Shown one piece after another: positions 31,973 to 43,823 of a stretch of DNA of 64,000 bases. Position numbers and translations under genes: made by a program. Under the pieces are notes generated by a model. That model did not search any database. It worked only from the letters and a program-made list of their open reading frames with translations, and had not been told where the DNA came from. Numbering within the stretch: the stretch's first letter is position 1; each line of letters opens with the position of its first letter. The stretch comes from Macrolepiota albuminosa (lineage: Eukaryota > Basidiomycota > Agaricomycetes > Agaricales > Agaricaceae): positions 3,768,183 through 3,832,182 of the forward strand of contig JAMWFC010000117.1 in the NCBI GenBank assembly GCA_027475525.1. The letters are read 5' to 3'.

Positions 31973-33010
31973 TTACTGACAAATTCTCCTTGTTGGAAAC
32001 CACTCCAATAAAGGCCATTGCATGAGGAAATGTGCGATTTGAAAAAGCAACTGATATATAATGTGGGTCTCCTTCATCAACCAGATGGCTAAACATGACC
32101 ATTCCAACAAGATAAAAGACAAAGCAACTGATATATAATGTGGGTCTCCTTCATCAACCAGATGGCTAAACATGACCATTCCAACAAGATAAAAGACGGA
32201 AAAGTTTTGCTTGGCTGTAGAAGATCTTTTTTGCTGGAAGACAAATCCTTGTTGGAAGTCTTGAGAGTTAGCAGCTGTAAGATTGACAACTTGAACGCTA
32301 TTTGATTTAGGTACACGAATGTTCAATTCCATAAGACGACTTGCTACACTAGGAAAGGAGTATTCGAGATTGACAACAGCCTCTTCGGATACTTGGGAAG
32401 TTTTGGTGTCATAGTATGTATAATTGATTGCTTCTAGAATGATAGGTTGTGTGTCGTCGGACTTGGCATCTTGCCTAGAGTAATATATAAAAAAAGTCAG
32501 CTGATAAAGTGAAGTGATCCAAATATTTTGACTTACATATTTTGTGAAGTTGAATCGTTTATGAATTCAGCGTAAGGTAGTTCAGATACAACATCTTTAG
32601 CATGTAGCATTCTATAGATTATAGTTCAATTAATTGCGGTGGTTGCAAAATATTCAACACGTACTGATTGCTGGCACTGGCAATATTTTTTCCTTTATCA
32701 AGAATATAACTCAAACCGCTTTTGTCTGTCTCTTCCCTACAATGTCAATAAGCCTTATCATATCAAGCAAAGAGGTACGATTGAAAACAAACTTCAAGTC
32801 TGACTTATTAATATCTTCTTGCATGTTAGCTTCATTGGAAGTCATTTGCTTGTACTTCTTCTTTGTTTTCTGCTCTAACATGGTAGCTTCGGTGTCTGAT
32901 TCAGATCTTATTTGTCGTTTCCTGTACCGTTACTTGTTAGAATCAAACACTAATATTGACAATGAAAGTAAAGTAACGTACTTGGCTGAAAGTCGGGCCA
33001 TTTGGTTGAC
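31973..33010 (-). pseudogene. Unknown gene piece in repeat copy 2 (minus strand)
   Basis: On the minus strand two coding-like exons can be read. One lies at about 33010-32530 (MLEQKTKKKYKQMTSNEA, LDMIRLIDIVGKRQTK, then frame breaks) and ends at a GTAAGT donor. The other starts after CTCTAG at 32474 and runs to about 31973 (YYDTKTSQVSEEAVVNLEYS, HLVDEGDPHYISVA). The second contains a 77-bp duplication that breaks it. No family recognised. Frame breaks in the first exon suggest a pseudogene; the splice borders suggest it was once a gene. Confidence 0.45.
32044..32197. repeat. 77-bp tandem duplication in repeat copy 2
   Basis: Units 32044-32120 and 32121-32197 are identical. Repeat copy 1 (around 174-250) has a single unit. 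Confidence 0.95.
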
Positions 33011-33863
33011 GCTATGAGAAAAACTGAAGGCAAAGGTATAAAGGGAGGTTCTTTTCAACCTGATTGTTTTAAAGCATATTTGTTATCCTCAAAAAGCGTT
33101 TTCACACTTACCATATTTAGAGCAATAACAAAAACAGTGGAGTCGCCGATCATTTTTAAGCACGTTAATTTAACTAGAATTAGAAATTATTTTCACACTT
33201 GTGTTGATTAGAAGTCATTTATTTTGCTTTCAACATTGGTTTGCTAAGATCAGGTAATTTTTAGTAAGTTTCAACGTGTTAACAAGCAATGTGGCCTATT
33301 TCTATCAAAAGCAGTCTGGTAATTTTTAGCAAGTTTCAAGTTTTATGTTAGCAAGCAATGAGACCTATTTCTGTCAGAAGCAGCATCAGAAGATCATCAA
33401 AAGTATCTTCGGTGGCGTTTGCAACGTCATTTTATATCAAATTAGAATTAGAAGTATAGAATAGAATTAGAAGTAGCATCACAGGATCATCAATAGCATC
33501 TTCGGTAGCGCTTATCATTGGTGCAACGTCAACATCAATTAGAAGTTGTATCATGGGATCACAAATGTGTACTCTATAATAGTGTAATCGATGCAAGAGG
33601 CAACTTCACCGTGGTGTATCAGTTTTTAAATGGTAAGACACTTATTCTTATATAATCATCATAGAGGACAACACACTTTACTGCAAGTTTGCCAATGCCA
33701 TATTTATATAGTTTTATTCAGATGTTCGAAATGGACAACCATCAAATGCAATCACTGTCGCAACTTTCCATGGATAAGAGGATTGAAATTTTGAATTGTG
33801 AAGATGCAGGAAAGTCAAAATACACATGTGATTTCTCATTATTCTGATGATGTTTTGTATTCA

Positions 33864-34969
33864 TTATAGTCAATCAAGCAACTTCTTTTGCGAACTTGCG
33901 ACTCGCAGGTGCCTCCCTTTGTCGCCAACTTGCATACTATGATACAATGCAGAAAATTGAAGAGGCATTTGAAGTCAAGTCTGTCACCGGTGGCTTTAAA
34001 TGTCTTGTTTATCGTGGAACGGATTCGGAAGTTTTGCTTGATTTCTCTGGCTTTATTCTAGAGTTCAGGCTTCCTCCTCTTCCAAACAATTATCGGTCTG
34101 TTGCCATATTTGCTGTTATTATTCAATTTTAACTTATTCAAGCTATTATTTAGTGTTTGCTGAAACGAATCCAATTCATTAAATTACTTCGTTACCATTA
34201 TCGCACCATACAATTGCGATTACTTTGATGACGATTTAGCAGCACTAGATCTTATTTTCTCTTATTTCGATGGAACATTTGCCGAAGGTGATATGAATGC
34301 GTATAAACCTTATCAAGTTCTTCCGGGGACACATGCTATTTGCCCAAGGACAAGGATTTGTACACCAAAAGGGCAGAGTCATTCGCTCACTGAAATAGCA
34401 CTTCCTGAGGCGGTAGACGATCACGGCGTTCTTACTGGTCTACTTCAGACTGGTAGATATGTACATACTGATGACAATATTATTGTCTTTCACGAACTAG
34501 TTCCTAACCATAGAAGCAGGTAAGTTTGCTTTTATTGATCAATTAATTGAAAAATAAAGCAGTCTTTATAGGCAGACATACAAGCAGATTGCTTATCCTG
34601 GAGTTTTTTGCATTGGGCAACTTGTTGAAGCAAGTATCAGTTTTCGCACCGTCAAGATTGGGCGAAAGAATGCACCATTAATTCATCTAGATAAGTTACT
34701 TCTTGTCGCTAAACATGGAACTACGGTGAGACCCCATCGAGTAGAGTTTAAGTGCTATAAACTAAAACTTTTACTATCAGTTATTGGAAAATGAGCTAGC
34801 TAATCAGTCTTGCAATCTTGAATCTGCAATATCTCGAGGAGTTTGGAAGCGTCATATTGAAGATTTTCCACTTCAACCTACAAAGCGTACAAAATTGACT
34901 AGTGAAGCAGATTTCAATGAGGATAAAGACTTTCAAAGGGAGGCGCAGTACCAAGATGAATTGAATTAG
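33864..34969 (+). CDS. Spliced gene of unknown function in repeat copy 2
   Basis: Exons about 33864-34093, about 34180-34519, 34572-34725 and 34781-34969. The last three join exactly in frame across GT-AG introns of 52 and 55 bp and end in TAG at 34967. Product blocks: LAGASLCRQLAYYDTMQKIE, DSEVLLDFSGFILEFRLPP, DYFDDDLAALDLIFSYF, then YKPYQVLPGTHAICPRTRIC, GVLTGLLQTGRYVHTDDNII, and a charged end with KRHIEDFPLQPTKRTKL. Beginning and first intron are uncertain. I do not recognise the family. Conserved exon borders in decayed copy 1 (about 3490-4555) show the gene belongs to the repeat. A role in mobility of the repeat is possible but unsupported. Confidence 0.6.
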
Positions 34970-36029
34970 TATGCTACTATAAGTTGCTTTTTAAAGTACA
35001 TGCTGAGAACTCTATATATTCTTCAAATTGCAGTCTGAATGAAGTGTATGTAATTGTTGAATGCAATTGAATATATTCACTTTGAATGAAATAAAAGAAA
35101 AACACAGTTACATGCAAAAACAGGATTGAAAACTTTGCACAGAAGACCCTCACAACATTGTCTAATCTTTCAAATGAGAAAAAAATCAAGTATTATAATT
35201 TTAGGAGTAAGACTTGTTTCTTCTCACTCAGCTGTTTGCCCATACACAAAGTCTTACATTCCATTTGACAATCTTCAAACACATTGCAACGATTTATCGT
35301 CGAAAAAGCTGAGATCCATTACTTTGGCTACTCTTATCCACATAGGATGCTTGTGCCCAAGAGCTTGGAAATATTGAGCTAAACATAAAATTATTCATTG
35401 ATATGTTGGGTCATGGTTCTGAGATATAGCATAGATAGATTGTAGATCGAGGTTATTCCTTGCATGTCAGAAAATGTCTTCAATTTTTGAAGCCACGTGT
35501 TTAAATATTTAAGCTTAAGCTTTTTAAGCTTTAACTAAGATATGTGCTACGTTATCGCTTATTAGAAATAGGAATATATCAATTAACTTATCTTTCAGTA
35601 AGTTTATTCATCATTCAACGAGAAGGACTAGTAAATCATACCAAGTTCTGACAAAGATCATGACATTTTATCGTCCTTATCAGAGCTGCCAGTCATGTCT
35701 ACTTGTCATAGTTTCAGAATAGAACGTAAATTCACAACCACTGCACTGCCATATGCACACTGTACATGCATTCTTTAACAAATTACCTAACAAAAGATGA
35801 ATTTTTGAAATCAATTTGACTCATTTACACTAGCAGCAAAGTATGACGCTTTCTTAACACTAGAGATCTTTATTTAATAATATTAATGAGAGTGCCGTGC
35901 CAACAGCAAAATAAACATGGTTGAGTACTCATTCTCAACACAATTTTTGGATTCGAACCAAAAGTCATTATCTAATTCAATATTACCTGCACAGCCCATC
36001 TCAAGATTGACCAGGTGGTACATCTCAGA

Positions 36030-36250
36030 TCACACACTCAGACTATTAGTATGTCCAATTACCTCTTCTGCACGATGACTATTTTTTGATGATGTGCCTC
36101 CAACAAACAACCACCAACTTGAATCCACAAATGCCTTCAACAAATCACACAACAAAGACTCATCAATCCACTTTGTAAATCCAACGCCCTTCCATCCACC
36201 AACGTCTTTTGCAGTACCACCTCTTTGAATAAACACACCAAGTGCTAAGC
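36030..36250 (-). pseudogene. Unknown coding fragment in repeat copy 2
   Basis: Minus-strand frame of about 74 codons (FIQRGGTAKDVGGWKGVGFT, FVDSSWWLFVGGTSSKNSHR) with protein-like composition. A 77-bp duplication sits at its start, so its upstream part is disturbed. Copy 1 has the same segment with stops. No family recognised. Confidence 0.4.
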
Positions 36251-36404
36251 GCTTATTTCTCAACCTTTTCGAATTCAGACCAAAAAGTCATTGTCCGATC
36301 CATCCGATTCTCAACATTACCTGCACAGCTTATTTCTCAACCTTTTCGAATTCAGACCAAAAAGTCATTGTCTGATCCATCCGATTCTCAACATTACCTG
36401 CATA
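36251..36404. repeat. 77-bp tandem duplication in repeat copy 2
   Basis: Units 36251-36327 and 36328-36404 differ at two positions (C/T changes). Copy 1 (about 5750-5830) is single. Confidence 0.93.
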
Positions 36405-36829
36405 GCCCAACTCAAAGCTGACAAAGTGACATAACCTTCTTAAATTATTCAGTATGTCCATTACCTCTTCTATCTATATTCTAACTCAAGGCTAATCAAA
36501 TGACGTAAACTTCTCAGACTATTCAGTATGTCCAGTACCTTCTTCTAACTCAGGACTGAACATATGGCATGAACTTCTCAGACTATTAAGTACGTCCATT
36601 ACCTTTTCTGCAATTGCTATTTTTATAAATAAAGTTGAAAAATACCCCTTAGTATACTAGTAACCTAATTCAATTGACATTATCACCATCGATCTCATGA
36701 TTTCTGTAGAAGTCTTTTGCAACCATACAATATACTGGTACAATGTACAAACATATCTCAATCACCGACATGAGGCAACCACTATTAAAACACATCTCAA
36801 TACTCCATTTGCAACTCACATCTCCTCTC

Positions 36830-36967
36830 ATGAATACAAATCAGAACCAACAATCTTCTACACCAGCCAACTCCTCATCTTCAATCAACAGAGATATGAA
36901 GATGGAGCTAAAGTCTATGACAGAAAAGTATCGTGCCACGATGAAAAATAACAAAAGATGTATGTGA
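36830..36967 (+). other. Small coding-like ORF in repeat copy 2
   Basis: About 45 codons starting MNTNQNQQSS, followed by a Lys/Glu-rich helix. Copy 1 carries the same frame (about 6208-6351), ending about 100 bp left of the gypsy insertion. No family recognised; it may be an exon. Confidence 0.3.
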
Positions 36968-37342
36968 CAATGTTATTTATTGCTTCTTTTGGATATGACC
37001 TTGATTGATTATTTACACAGTGTACAGTCTTCTAGCTTGTGCAGAGAAAGCTGTTGATAATGCAGGCAAGCACCATTCTCAATATTGAATTTTCTACCGA
37101 CATACTGACATTACAGCCTTACTTATCAGATGCAGCCATCAACAAAGTGAAAATGAAGAATGAACAGTTGACGACTCTAGTATAAAATATAAGTAAGTAA
37201 CATCACATTTAAACTAAGTGATAATAGCTAATGCTGATTGCACTAGAGTCCCACTGCCAAGAGTTAATAAATGTCAACAAATATCTGATGGACGCATACT
37301 TGTCAGAAAGTGATGATTAAGATGACGATGATGGCACTACTA

Positions 37343-37496
37343 TACTGACATACACAAGAACCATCATGTTTGTTCTATGCATATACAGTTATACCCGGTA
37401 TATGTAGTCTAAACTGTACTACTGACATACACAAGAACCATCATGTTTGTTCTATGCATATACAGTTATACCCGGTATATGTAGTCTAAACTGTAC
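37343..37496. repeat. 77-bp tandem duplication in repeat copy 2
   Basis: Units 37343-37419 and 37420-37496 are identical or nearly so. Copy 1 (about 18190-18290) is single. Confidence 0.94.
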
Positions 37497-38841
37497 ATAT
37501 AAAACAAAATTTCATTCACACTGTATATAAATAAACAGAGCCAAAAAAAACATACCTATGGTGCAGACTACACCAGCAAACCAAACGCTACTCCAAAAAA
37601 AAAATGACAAGGTCTAACATGCCTATACAAACTAATTATAACAGAAGCTGTACAGATTAATTATGATGGAAGCCGCTCTTTCCATAATATGGACTCCAAC
37701 ATGAAAGTGTGCTATGGCATTCCCAAATTTTGATATGATAGCATTGAATTGTACATCTTGAATGACTGGATTAGCATAGCAGACTGGAATACAACAACAA
37801 TTATCTTTATGACAAGAATATCTATAGTCGCTTACAAAAACATGCTGTGTATGCTTTACCAAGAAATGATTAAGTATTTTGATCCATGTGATGAAGGACT
37901 AGGCGATCTATTGTCAATGATATGGCCCATCTGTTTATTCGTGATCTTCATGTGACATGAACATGACTCTGAGTGTGAGCATCAGAATGAGACTTTGACT
38001 TTGATAAATGCATCAAGTTTTGCTTTGGCTTTAGTTTTGATGACAAGAACAAGAAAACAGGCACAGACACAAGCACCTTTCTCCAACTCTTTCAAGTTTT
38101 TTTCTCAGCATCTATTCTGCTTGTTGTACTAGAAACAGAGACAGAGATAGAGGCACCTACAGCCGAAGCCAGAGAAGTGCCTGGAAACACACATACAAGT
38201 GCATCAGCCAACAGCAAGGTCACAGACAGCAGCACAAGCCACTGTGTACTTAAACATGGGGTTGATGAGGGGTGAATGTTGAATGTTGACCTGGGAATGG
38301 CTAGAACGCTCACAGGATGAAATGGGCAATATCTCTTGAACTTTAGGACATCATCATGTTTGTCGTTGATGAAAACGGCACAGCTGATATATGTGCCTCG
38401 TGCTCACATGTGTACAATCGTAGCTACTGAGAATAAAGTCAACAAGAACCTTAGTGTTGTCTAGAAGTCTCGAGTATAGATGATGACAAAAGACAATATA
38501 ACTATGGGATTGTGATGCAATGATATGAAATATAAATTATGCATATAAAGTTTGAAACAATATTCTGACTTAATGATGTGTGATGTTGTCTTTTGACCAA
38601 TCATTATGTAAGTATTTGTCCCCCATGAATGATTACATAAGTGTTTGTCCCACAAACAATTACATAGTGATTTTATTATTATTATTGTATTGTATAGAAT
38701 GATCATCATTATACGTAATACATACGTCTCTTTCTTTCCTTCCTGTCTTTTCTTAAAATTTTTGATTTCAAACTATCTTACCGCTAGCTTGCTCATAGGT
38801 CATGTTACTGCACAACTCTGGGAATGCTATATGCTCATCGC

Positions 38842-38995
38842 TTCTTCTGCTAGAACAAACTGGTACCGTCAGTCTATGTTGTTGTGTACTCACTCAATGG
38901 ACACCTACTGGAAGCAAATTCTTCTGCTAGAACAAACTGGTACTGTCAGTCCATGTTGTCGTGTACTCACTCAATGGACACCTACTGGAAGCAAA
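38842..38995. repeat. 77-bp tandem duplication in repeat copy 2
   Basis: Units 38842-38918 and 38919-38995 differ at three positions, all C/T. Confidence 0.93.
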
Positions 38996-39820
38996 CACTA
39001 TCAATCACTGTGGTTCAACTTGGTACTTATTACTACTTGTTGCAAGCTAGAATGCTTCAATAGGTAAAATTCTGGCAATTAGTACAATGTAAGTATGACT
39101 TCAGCCTGTTCAATCTATGGATCTATGCGGCTTGAAACAAATCTTTTCTGCAAATGCGACCATGGAAAAACTGTTGTATTACTTGAACAACTATGCAATG
39201 AAGCCTTATATATACCAACCTGCTAAAACAACCAAGATGTTCAGTGACATTAAGTATGACTTTAGTGAACACTCACTCACTTATACAAAAATAACCATAT
39301 GCAGTTGATATTTCCTCTCAACATCACTTCATATATGTTTACTTTTTTTTGGTGTATAACGTTGAACAATGTCTTCACACAACATCCATGTCTGAACTTC
39401 CACACATTGATGATATACAGTGTTGGTGCCTGCATACATCTCCCTACTCCTTCTATGGAAGATGAATGAGAGAAATTGCAGAAGTTGGGTTCACCATTGT
39501 CACTAGATGGTACCTCAACGTTTTAAGTGGTTATAACATCAAAAATCTAGTATTTTGGTGAGTTTTTCTATTTTACTTTATATTAGTGCTTTTTTTACAT
39601 ATTGTATCTTTCTAATGTCAGCTCTTATACCTATCATGACCTGTGCACATGACACCTCACCTTAAAAGGATTCAATATGAACCAACGATTAGTCACCGCC
39701 TTTCATGTACACCGTAGCAATGACAATCAATACCTTGACGAAGCATTCACTTATGCATATTTGAACGATTCATACAGCTGGATAGCAGAAAATATCATTG
39801 TCAAGCACGTCGTTTCCAGG

Positions 39821-41009
39821 TTCATCTTCGATGGATTTCCATCTTCCTTCACCCTCCTGAATGTTGTGTTGTTATATATTTGTAGCAGGTCTTGCTTTGC
39901 GTTTTCTCTTGTTTTTAAAAGTATGAAATAGTCTAGCTGTAATCGGGTCAAACCAGTCATGGATCATGTAGCTATGTAGCCTTGGTGTGGGGGTGTTCTT
40001 CATCGCTTTCTCTGTTTTGCCGTGGTTACTACGATGTGGGATCGGAAAAATCCAGCATGAGGAGGATACACCATGGCCCCTAAGTATTAGTGTTAGGTTA
40101 GGCTACCATCACAGGACATTGTATTGTAGGAAAGACCTAATTTAATTTGTTATTACTCAGGCAAATATTGCATGATTACAGGTGCAAAATAGCACAATAT
40201 AGGAAGGAGGCATAGGGGAAATGAATGTAACATGAATTTTGAATTGTGACATATGTGTGACTAGAGACGGTTGACAGAGACTACCACCACCTTCACGTGT
40301 ACCACTTGTATATTATTTGAATCCCACCCTCCCTCTCCTATTGATTCTTGTTCTTATTTCTCTTTCTCTTTTGATTTATCTTATTCTTTCCTCTTCTTCT
40401 CGCAGGATTAGGAAAATCCAGCATGAGAAGAATACACCACAGCCCCTATTAGTGTTAGGTTAACAAGGCAAGTTCTGGGTGTTGTCTGCAGTGTGAGGAA
40501 GGGGCAACCTGAAGTATTTGAGGACAAGTCTCAGTGTAGTTGAGGCTCACATTCAACTGCAGCAAGTCAACCAAAGATGATGGTTATGGGTGCCCTTGAG
40601 CCATGTGAGCACTAGTATGTACTATACATATTCTTGGAAGACAGACACAGCCAACAGCTGCCTCACAGGGTCTACCTCAAGTTCCATGGTTGTGCTGAGT
40701 AGAGGAGAGACTTCATACAAGAGAGAAGCCTTGATACACTGACCTGCTCGGGAAAATGTGGCTAGTCTAGCAAGTCTCAGCACCTTCAAGACCTAGATAT
40801 CCTTAGTATGCCAGAATTCCAGAATGACAGAGATGACAGGCATGCCAAGACTAGCTATCAATCTTCCAATGCCCAATGTGAATCAATCAACTTGGACACG
40901 TCAGATTGGAGTAGTTGTAAACCAAATTGACAATTTCATTTGCACATCAGGTTTTTTTCATGGTCTGTGACTATTCTCCCATATTCCTGGAACACATATA
41001 ATAGACTAC
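39821..41009. other. Intergenic with a 60-bp direct repeat
   Basis: No gene seen. A segment of about 60 bp containing aaaatccagcatgag and agtgttaggtta occurs at about 40040 and 40405, about 365 bp apart, with a few differences. It could be the remains of a small LTR-type element, but no clear ends were found. Confidence 0.4.
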
Positions 41010-42137
41010 ATGTCCTCCATGCACTACATGTGTTCTAAACCATCTATGGCTACACAAAGCCATGGAGATGGGTCTCATAGACAGATTGGTCCACATTTTC
41101 TATTTGCTATCACCACAAAACTGACCTCATACAGTTTCTGTGCTCTCTTGCTCCTTTCTCTCACCACTCTCATTATGGCCAAAGTTAATGTTATCAATGT
41201 GGATGCCTCTGGGACCATTGTAGACCTTGCCAGGCAACCATACTATGCCCCCTTTGACCCAGTACTGACTGTCAACTCCTCTAGACACTCTGGCATTTCT
41301 GCAGGTCTTGTCTCAGTCACAAGCATAACGGCACAATACTCTCCTCACCAAAACCTTTCTCCAGTCTCAGATCTCAGCATACGGGAACATGGACAATGTC
41401 TGGATGGACCAGTTTCTAAACTCCCTCTTCATTTTGTATAGTGGATAGTTGATTGGATTCCTTGAGGAAGACATGGAGAATTGGCTTCAAAAAAGCAACA
41501 TATCACACATATGTTTCTTAGAATATTCACCTGCCTAAATATACACACCCTCCTATCTCAAAAATTGAAACTGAGCCTCCAACGGGCCTGTACTTCACTG
41601 CACCTTTCCAGAACTCATCCCATCTAGATATCCTCACCCCCTACCACCTCCGCAAAGATGAATATGCCAGCTTCCTCTTCAGTGCAATTTCAAATCTTCA
41701 GGCTGCTGGATGCTCACCAACATCACTCTCGACAATACATTCCTGTCCTCTCATGTCTAAGCCTGCTCATCAAATCCCTCCTGTGCTCTAGGCATGCACT
41801 TTGCCATCAATGGCATCTTTGATGTCGAAGGACTTCATACACTCTTGTCCATCCCTCCCTACTCTCCACCACCATGCCATCAATCCAACGCCTACTTGCT
41901 CTTGGTGCCTCTCTTGTAGGCAAGACACATACATCCCAGTTTGCATATGGTGCACAGCCCTGGGAGTACATTGACCACACATACTTGCTCAATCCGCATG
42001 GAGATGGGCACCTTATGGTGTCTGTATCAAGTTCTGGGAGTGCATGCATGATCATGAGGTATGAATGGATCGAGTTTACTGTCAGGAGTGATATAAAGGG
42101 AAGTGTGAGGAAGCCTGTGGCATTAGTGGGCACATAT
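41010..42137 (+). pseudogene. Secreted amidase relic, N-terminal half
   Basis: Amidase-signature family hydrolase, broken. A signal-peptide-like stretch (FCALLLLSLTTLIMA, about 41140) is followed by an N-terminal region LARQPYYAPFDPVL, TGLYFTAPF (about 41595), GMHFAINGIFDVEGLHT (about 41793) and GASLVGKTHTSQFA (about 41900), then NPHGDGH, SSSGSA and GSVRKP (about 42100). The family has Lys in AIKDIFD and a Ser-Gly-Gly-Ser type loop; here the Lys is Asn and the loop reads DIKGSVR, so the Ser-cisSer-Lys triad is lost. Several frameshifts and stops. The other half is at 43135. Confidence 0.8.
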
Positions 42138-42830
42138 AAAATGAGCTCTCTCAAGTTTCTCTGCCCATCCTAGTGCCACACATAGCTCCTGTACAATTGC
42201 ATCACACTCACCCAAAAGGATAATGTCACTTGAACGCTGGCCAATGTCACCCACATGCTCAAGGTTAATCAAGACATGGAGGCAGCTTCTGTTTACCAGT
42301 CCTGCAAGGGATGTGAAAGGGTGTATAGTGAGAGATGGAAAGATGTGCCAATGATAATAAGGAGATTAGCCTGGCCAACTGCAGAAATTTTCTCAATGAA
42401 GTGGTCAGGGAGCTGGTTTTATAAATTGGTACTCAATTGTAGTAAGGAGGTCAGTAAGTGCATGACATACCACTTCTCTGAATGACACAATGTCAGGCTT
42501 CACCAAGCCTCCACACTGTTTCTCCTTACACCTTGGGATGCCCACTTCCTGCCCTGGTGCCTGTTCACCTAAGACAATATCCCACATTTCATCATCATCA
42601 AAAGGTGTGCAACAATCAATACAGTGTTGCGTTGCAAAGCTACCATGCACTTCAACAATTTTTTCTGCAGAGATGCCAGCTCGCCATTCAAGCATGTCAA
42701 TGTTCTGTGTGAAGCACATGTGTGAAGAACGTTGTGTGTTGAGAGGAGCTTGACAAATGAGTGGGTGGGTATAGGGCAGAATGAACCTGGATATAGTTCA
42801 GCAGCAAGGATGTAGATTGATTAGAAATAT
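42138..42830 (-). pseudogene. Sir2/Hst2-type deacetylase relic
   Basis: NAD-dependent sirtuin, broken, read on the minus strand. From high to low coordinate: AAELYPGSF and THSFVKLLSTHNVLHT (about 42820-42735), a 2-base insertion, FTQNIDMLEWRAG, VEVHGSFATQHCIDC, PRCKEKQCGGLVKPDIVSF (zinc Cys and substrate-binding blocks), a retained GT-AG intron (about 42470-42412), LLIIIGTSFH, a 1-base shift, VLINLEHVGDIGQRSSDIIL and ELCVALGWAEKLERA. The retained intron shows a DNA-level copy rather than a retrocopy. The N-terminal Rossmann GAGIS block is missing. It is antisense to, and lies between, two amidase halves. Confidence 0.85.
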
Positions 42831-43134
42831 GAGAGGAAAATCGAAATGAAGAAATAAAATAGAGAGGATGTGCGGCCTATGCATAGAAGTTGGGATATGA
42901 GTGGTGTGCTACTGCTGTCAGAGAATATGGATATTGCAGGCTACTTTATGAGGGACCCGAGGCAGTTTGCCATGCTCAGCATTCAATAGTAAGACAAATG
43001 TTGTATTTTTTGATTGTTGCTGATTCACCCTGGTAGATACAAACACTCTCTGGATCCTGTCCAAAAGAAACACCAAACAATTTGATTCCCCAAAAAACTA
43101 TTCTATCTGACTGAACATTTCCCTGTCTCCAACT

Positions 43135-43823
43135 GTTCACCACTTCCTTGCCCTCACATGACTTTGCCCAATTCAAGCTTGCATCAAACATCCTAGCTGA
43201 GTACCATTCCTGGGTGTCTGTTGGCAAACCGCTTGTTGAGGCATACAAGGACCAGTTCAACTCCACACTATGCACAAAGGCAATGTTCTTGCATGGTGAT
43301 AAACACACAGTGCAAGACTTTGTCGCAACCCAATGCAGTCTGTGGTGTCGGATCTTATCAAAGTGGATATCAAGTTGTGCTTCGACTCATTGTTCATTTA
43401 TAATGTGAGCACCAGTGGCAAGCTGTCATACCACATCAATATGGAAGGGGCTGCACAGGCCCTGCTTGCAGGTCCAGTTGGTGGAGATTGGAAAATGGCA
43501 AAGCAGTCCATTTATTTTATTTATGTCACGTCTACGGTGGAGTTTCCTGAAGTGACAATTCCACTGGGCCAGGTGGGGTATTATAGCCATGTTAGTAGGC
43601 AATGGGAGATATTGCCTGTCACAGTGCAGGTCATTGTACATAGGGGTTTCAATGATTTGTTGTTGAATCTTGTTGAAAAGTTAGTGGGGAAAGGATTGTT
43701 GGATGCTGTTAGGACAGGGAAGAATGTGATGATTTGTTGTTGAATCTTGTTGAAAAGTTAGTGGGGAAAGGATTGTTGGATGCTGTTAGGACAGGGAAGA
43801 ATGTGTTTGATTTTGGGTCGTGA
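43135..43823 (+). pseudogene. Secreted amidase relic, C-terminal half
   Basis: Continues the amidase after the Sir2 relic: ILAEYHSWVSVGKPLVEAYK (about 43190), then the C-terminal block EFPEVTIPLGQVGYYS and LPVTVQVIVHRGFNDLLLNL, ending about KNVFDFGS and TGA at 43821-43823 once the 77-bp duplication is discounted. The spacing and order fit fungal secreted amidases. Frameshifts near 43330 and the 77-bp repeat break it. Confidence 0.75.
43652..43805. repeat. 77-bp tandem duplication in the amidase relic
   Basis: Units 43652-43728 and 43729-43805 are identical. The duplication repeats a C-terminal segment of the amidase. Confidence 0.95.

Larger units (their letters stand above)
31919..39820. 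repeat. Large dispersed repeat, copy 2 (better preserved)
   Basis: Aligns with 1-6448 plus 17923-20351. It lacks the Tc1-A and gypsy insertions, so it gives both empty sites (about 33430 and 37060). It keeps more C and G than copy 1, a spliced gene (33864-34969) and pieces of others on both strands. Five 77-bp duplications interrupt it. Whether it is a transposon or a segmental duplication is unknown: no terminal repeats or target duplication were found, and its left edge abuts a truncated Tc1 element. Confidence 0.8.

Noticed and set aside
42976..43308. Minus-strand frame of 110 codons next to the Sir2 relic
   Set aside because: The plus strand here reads as the amidase relic; the minus frame has no similarity to Sir2.
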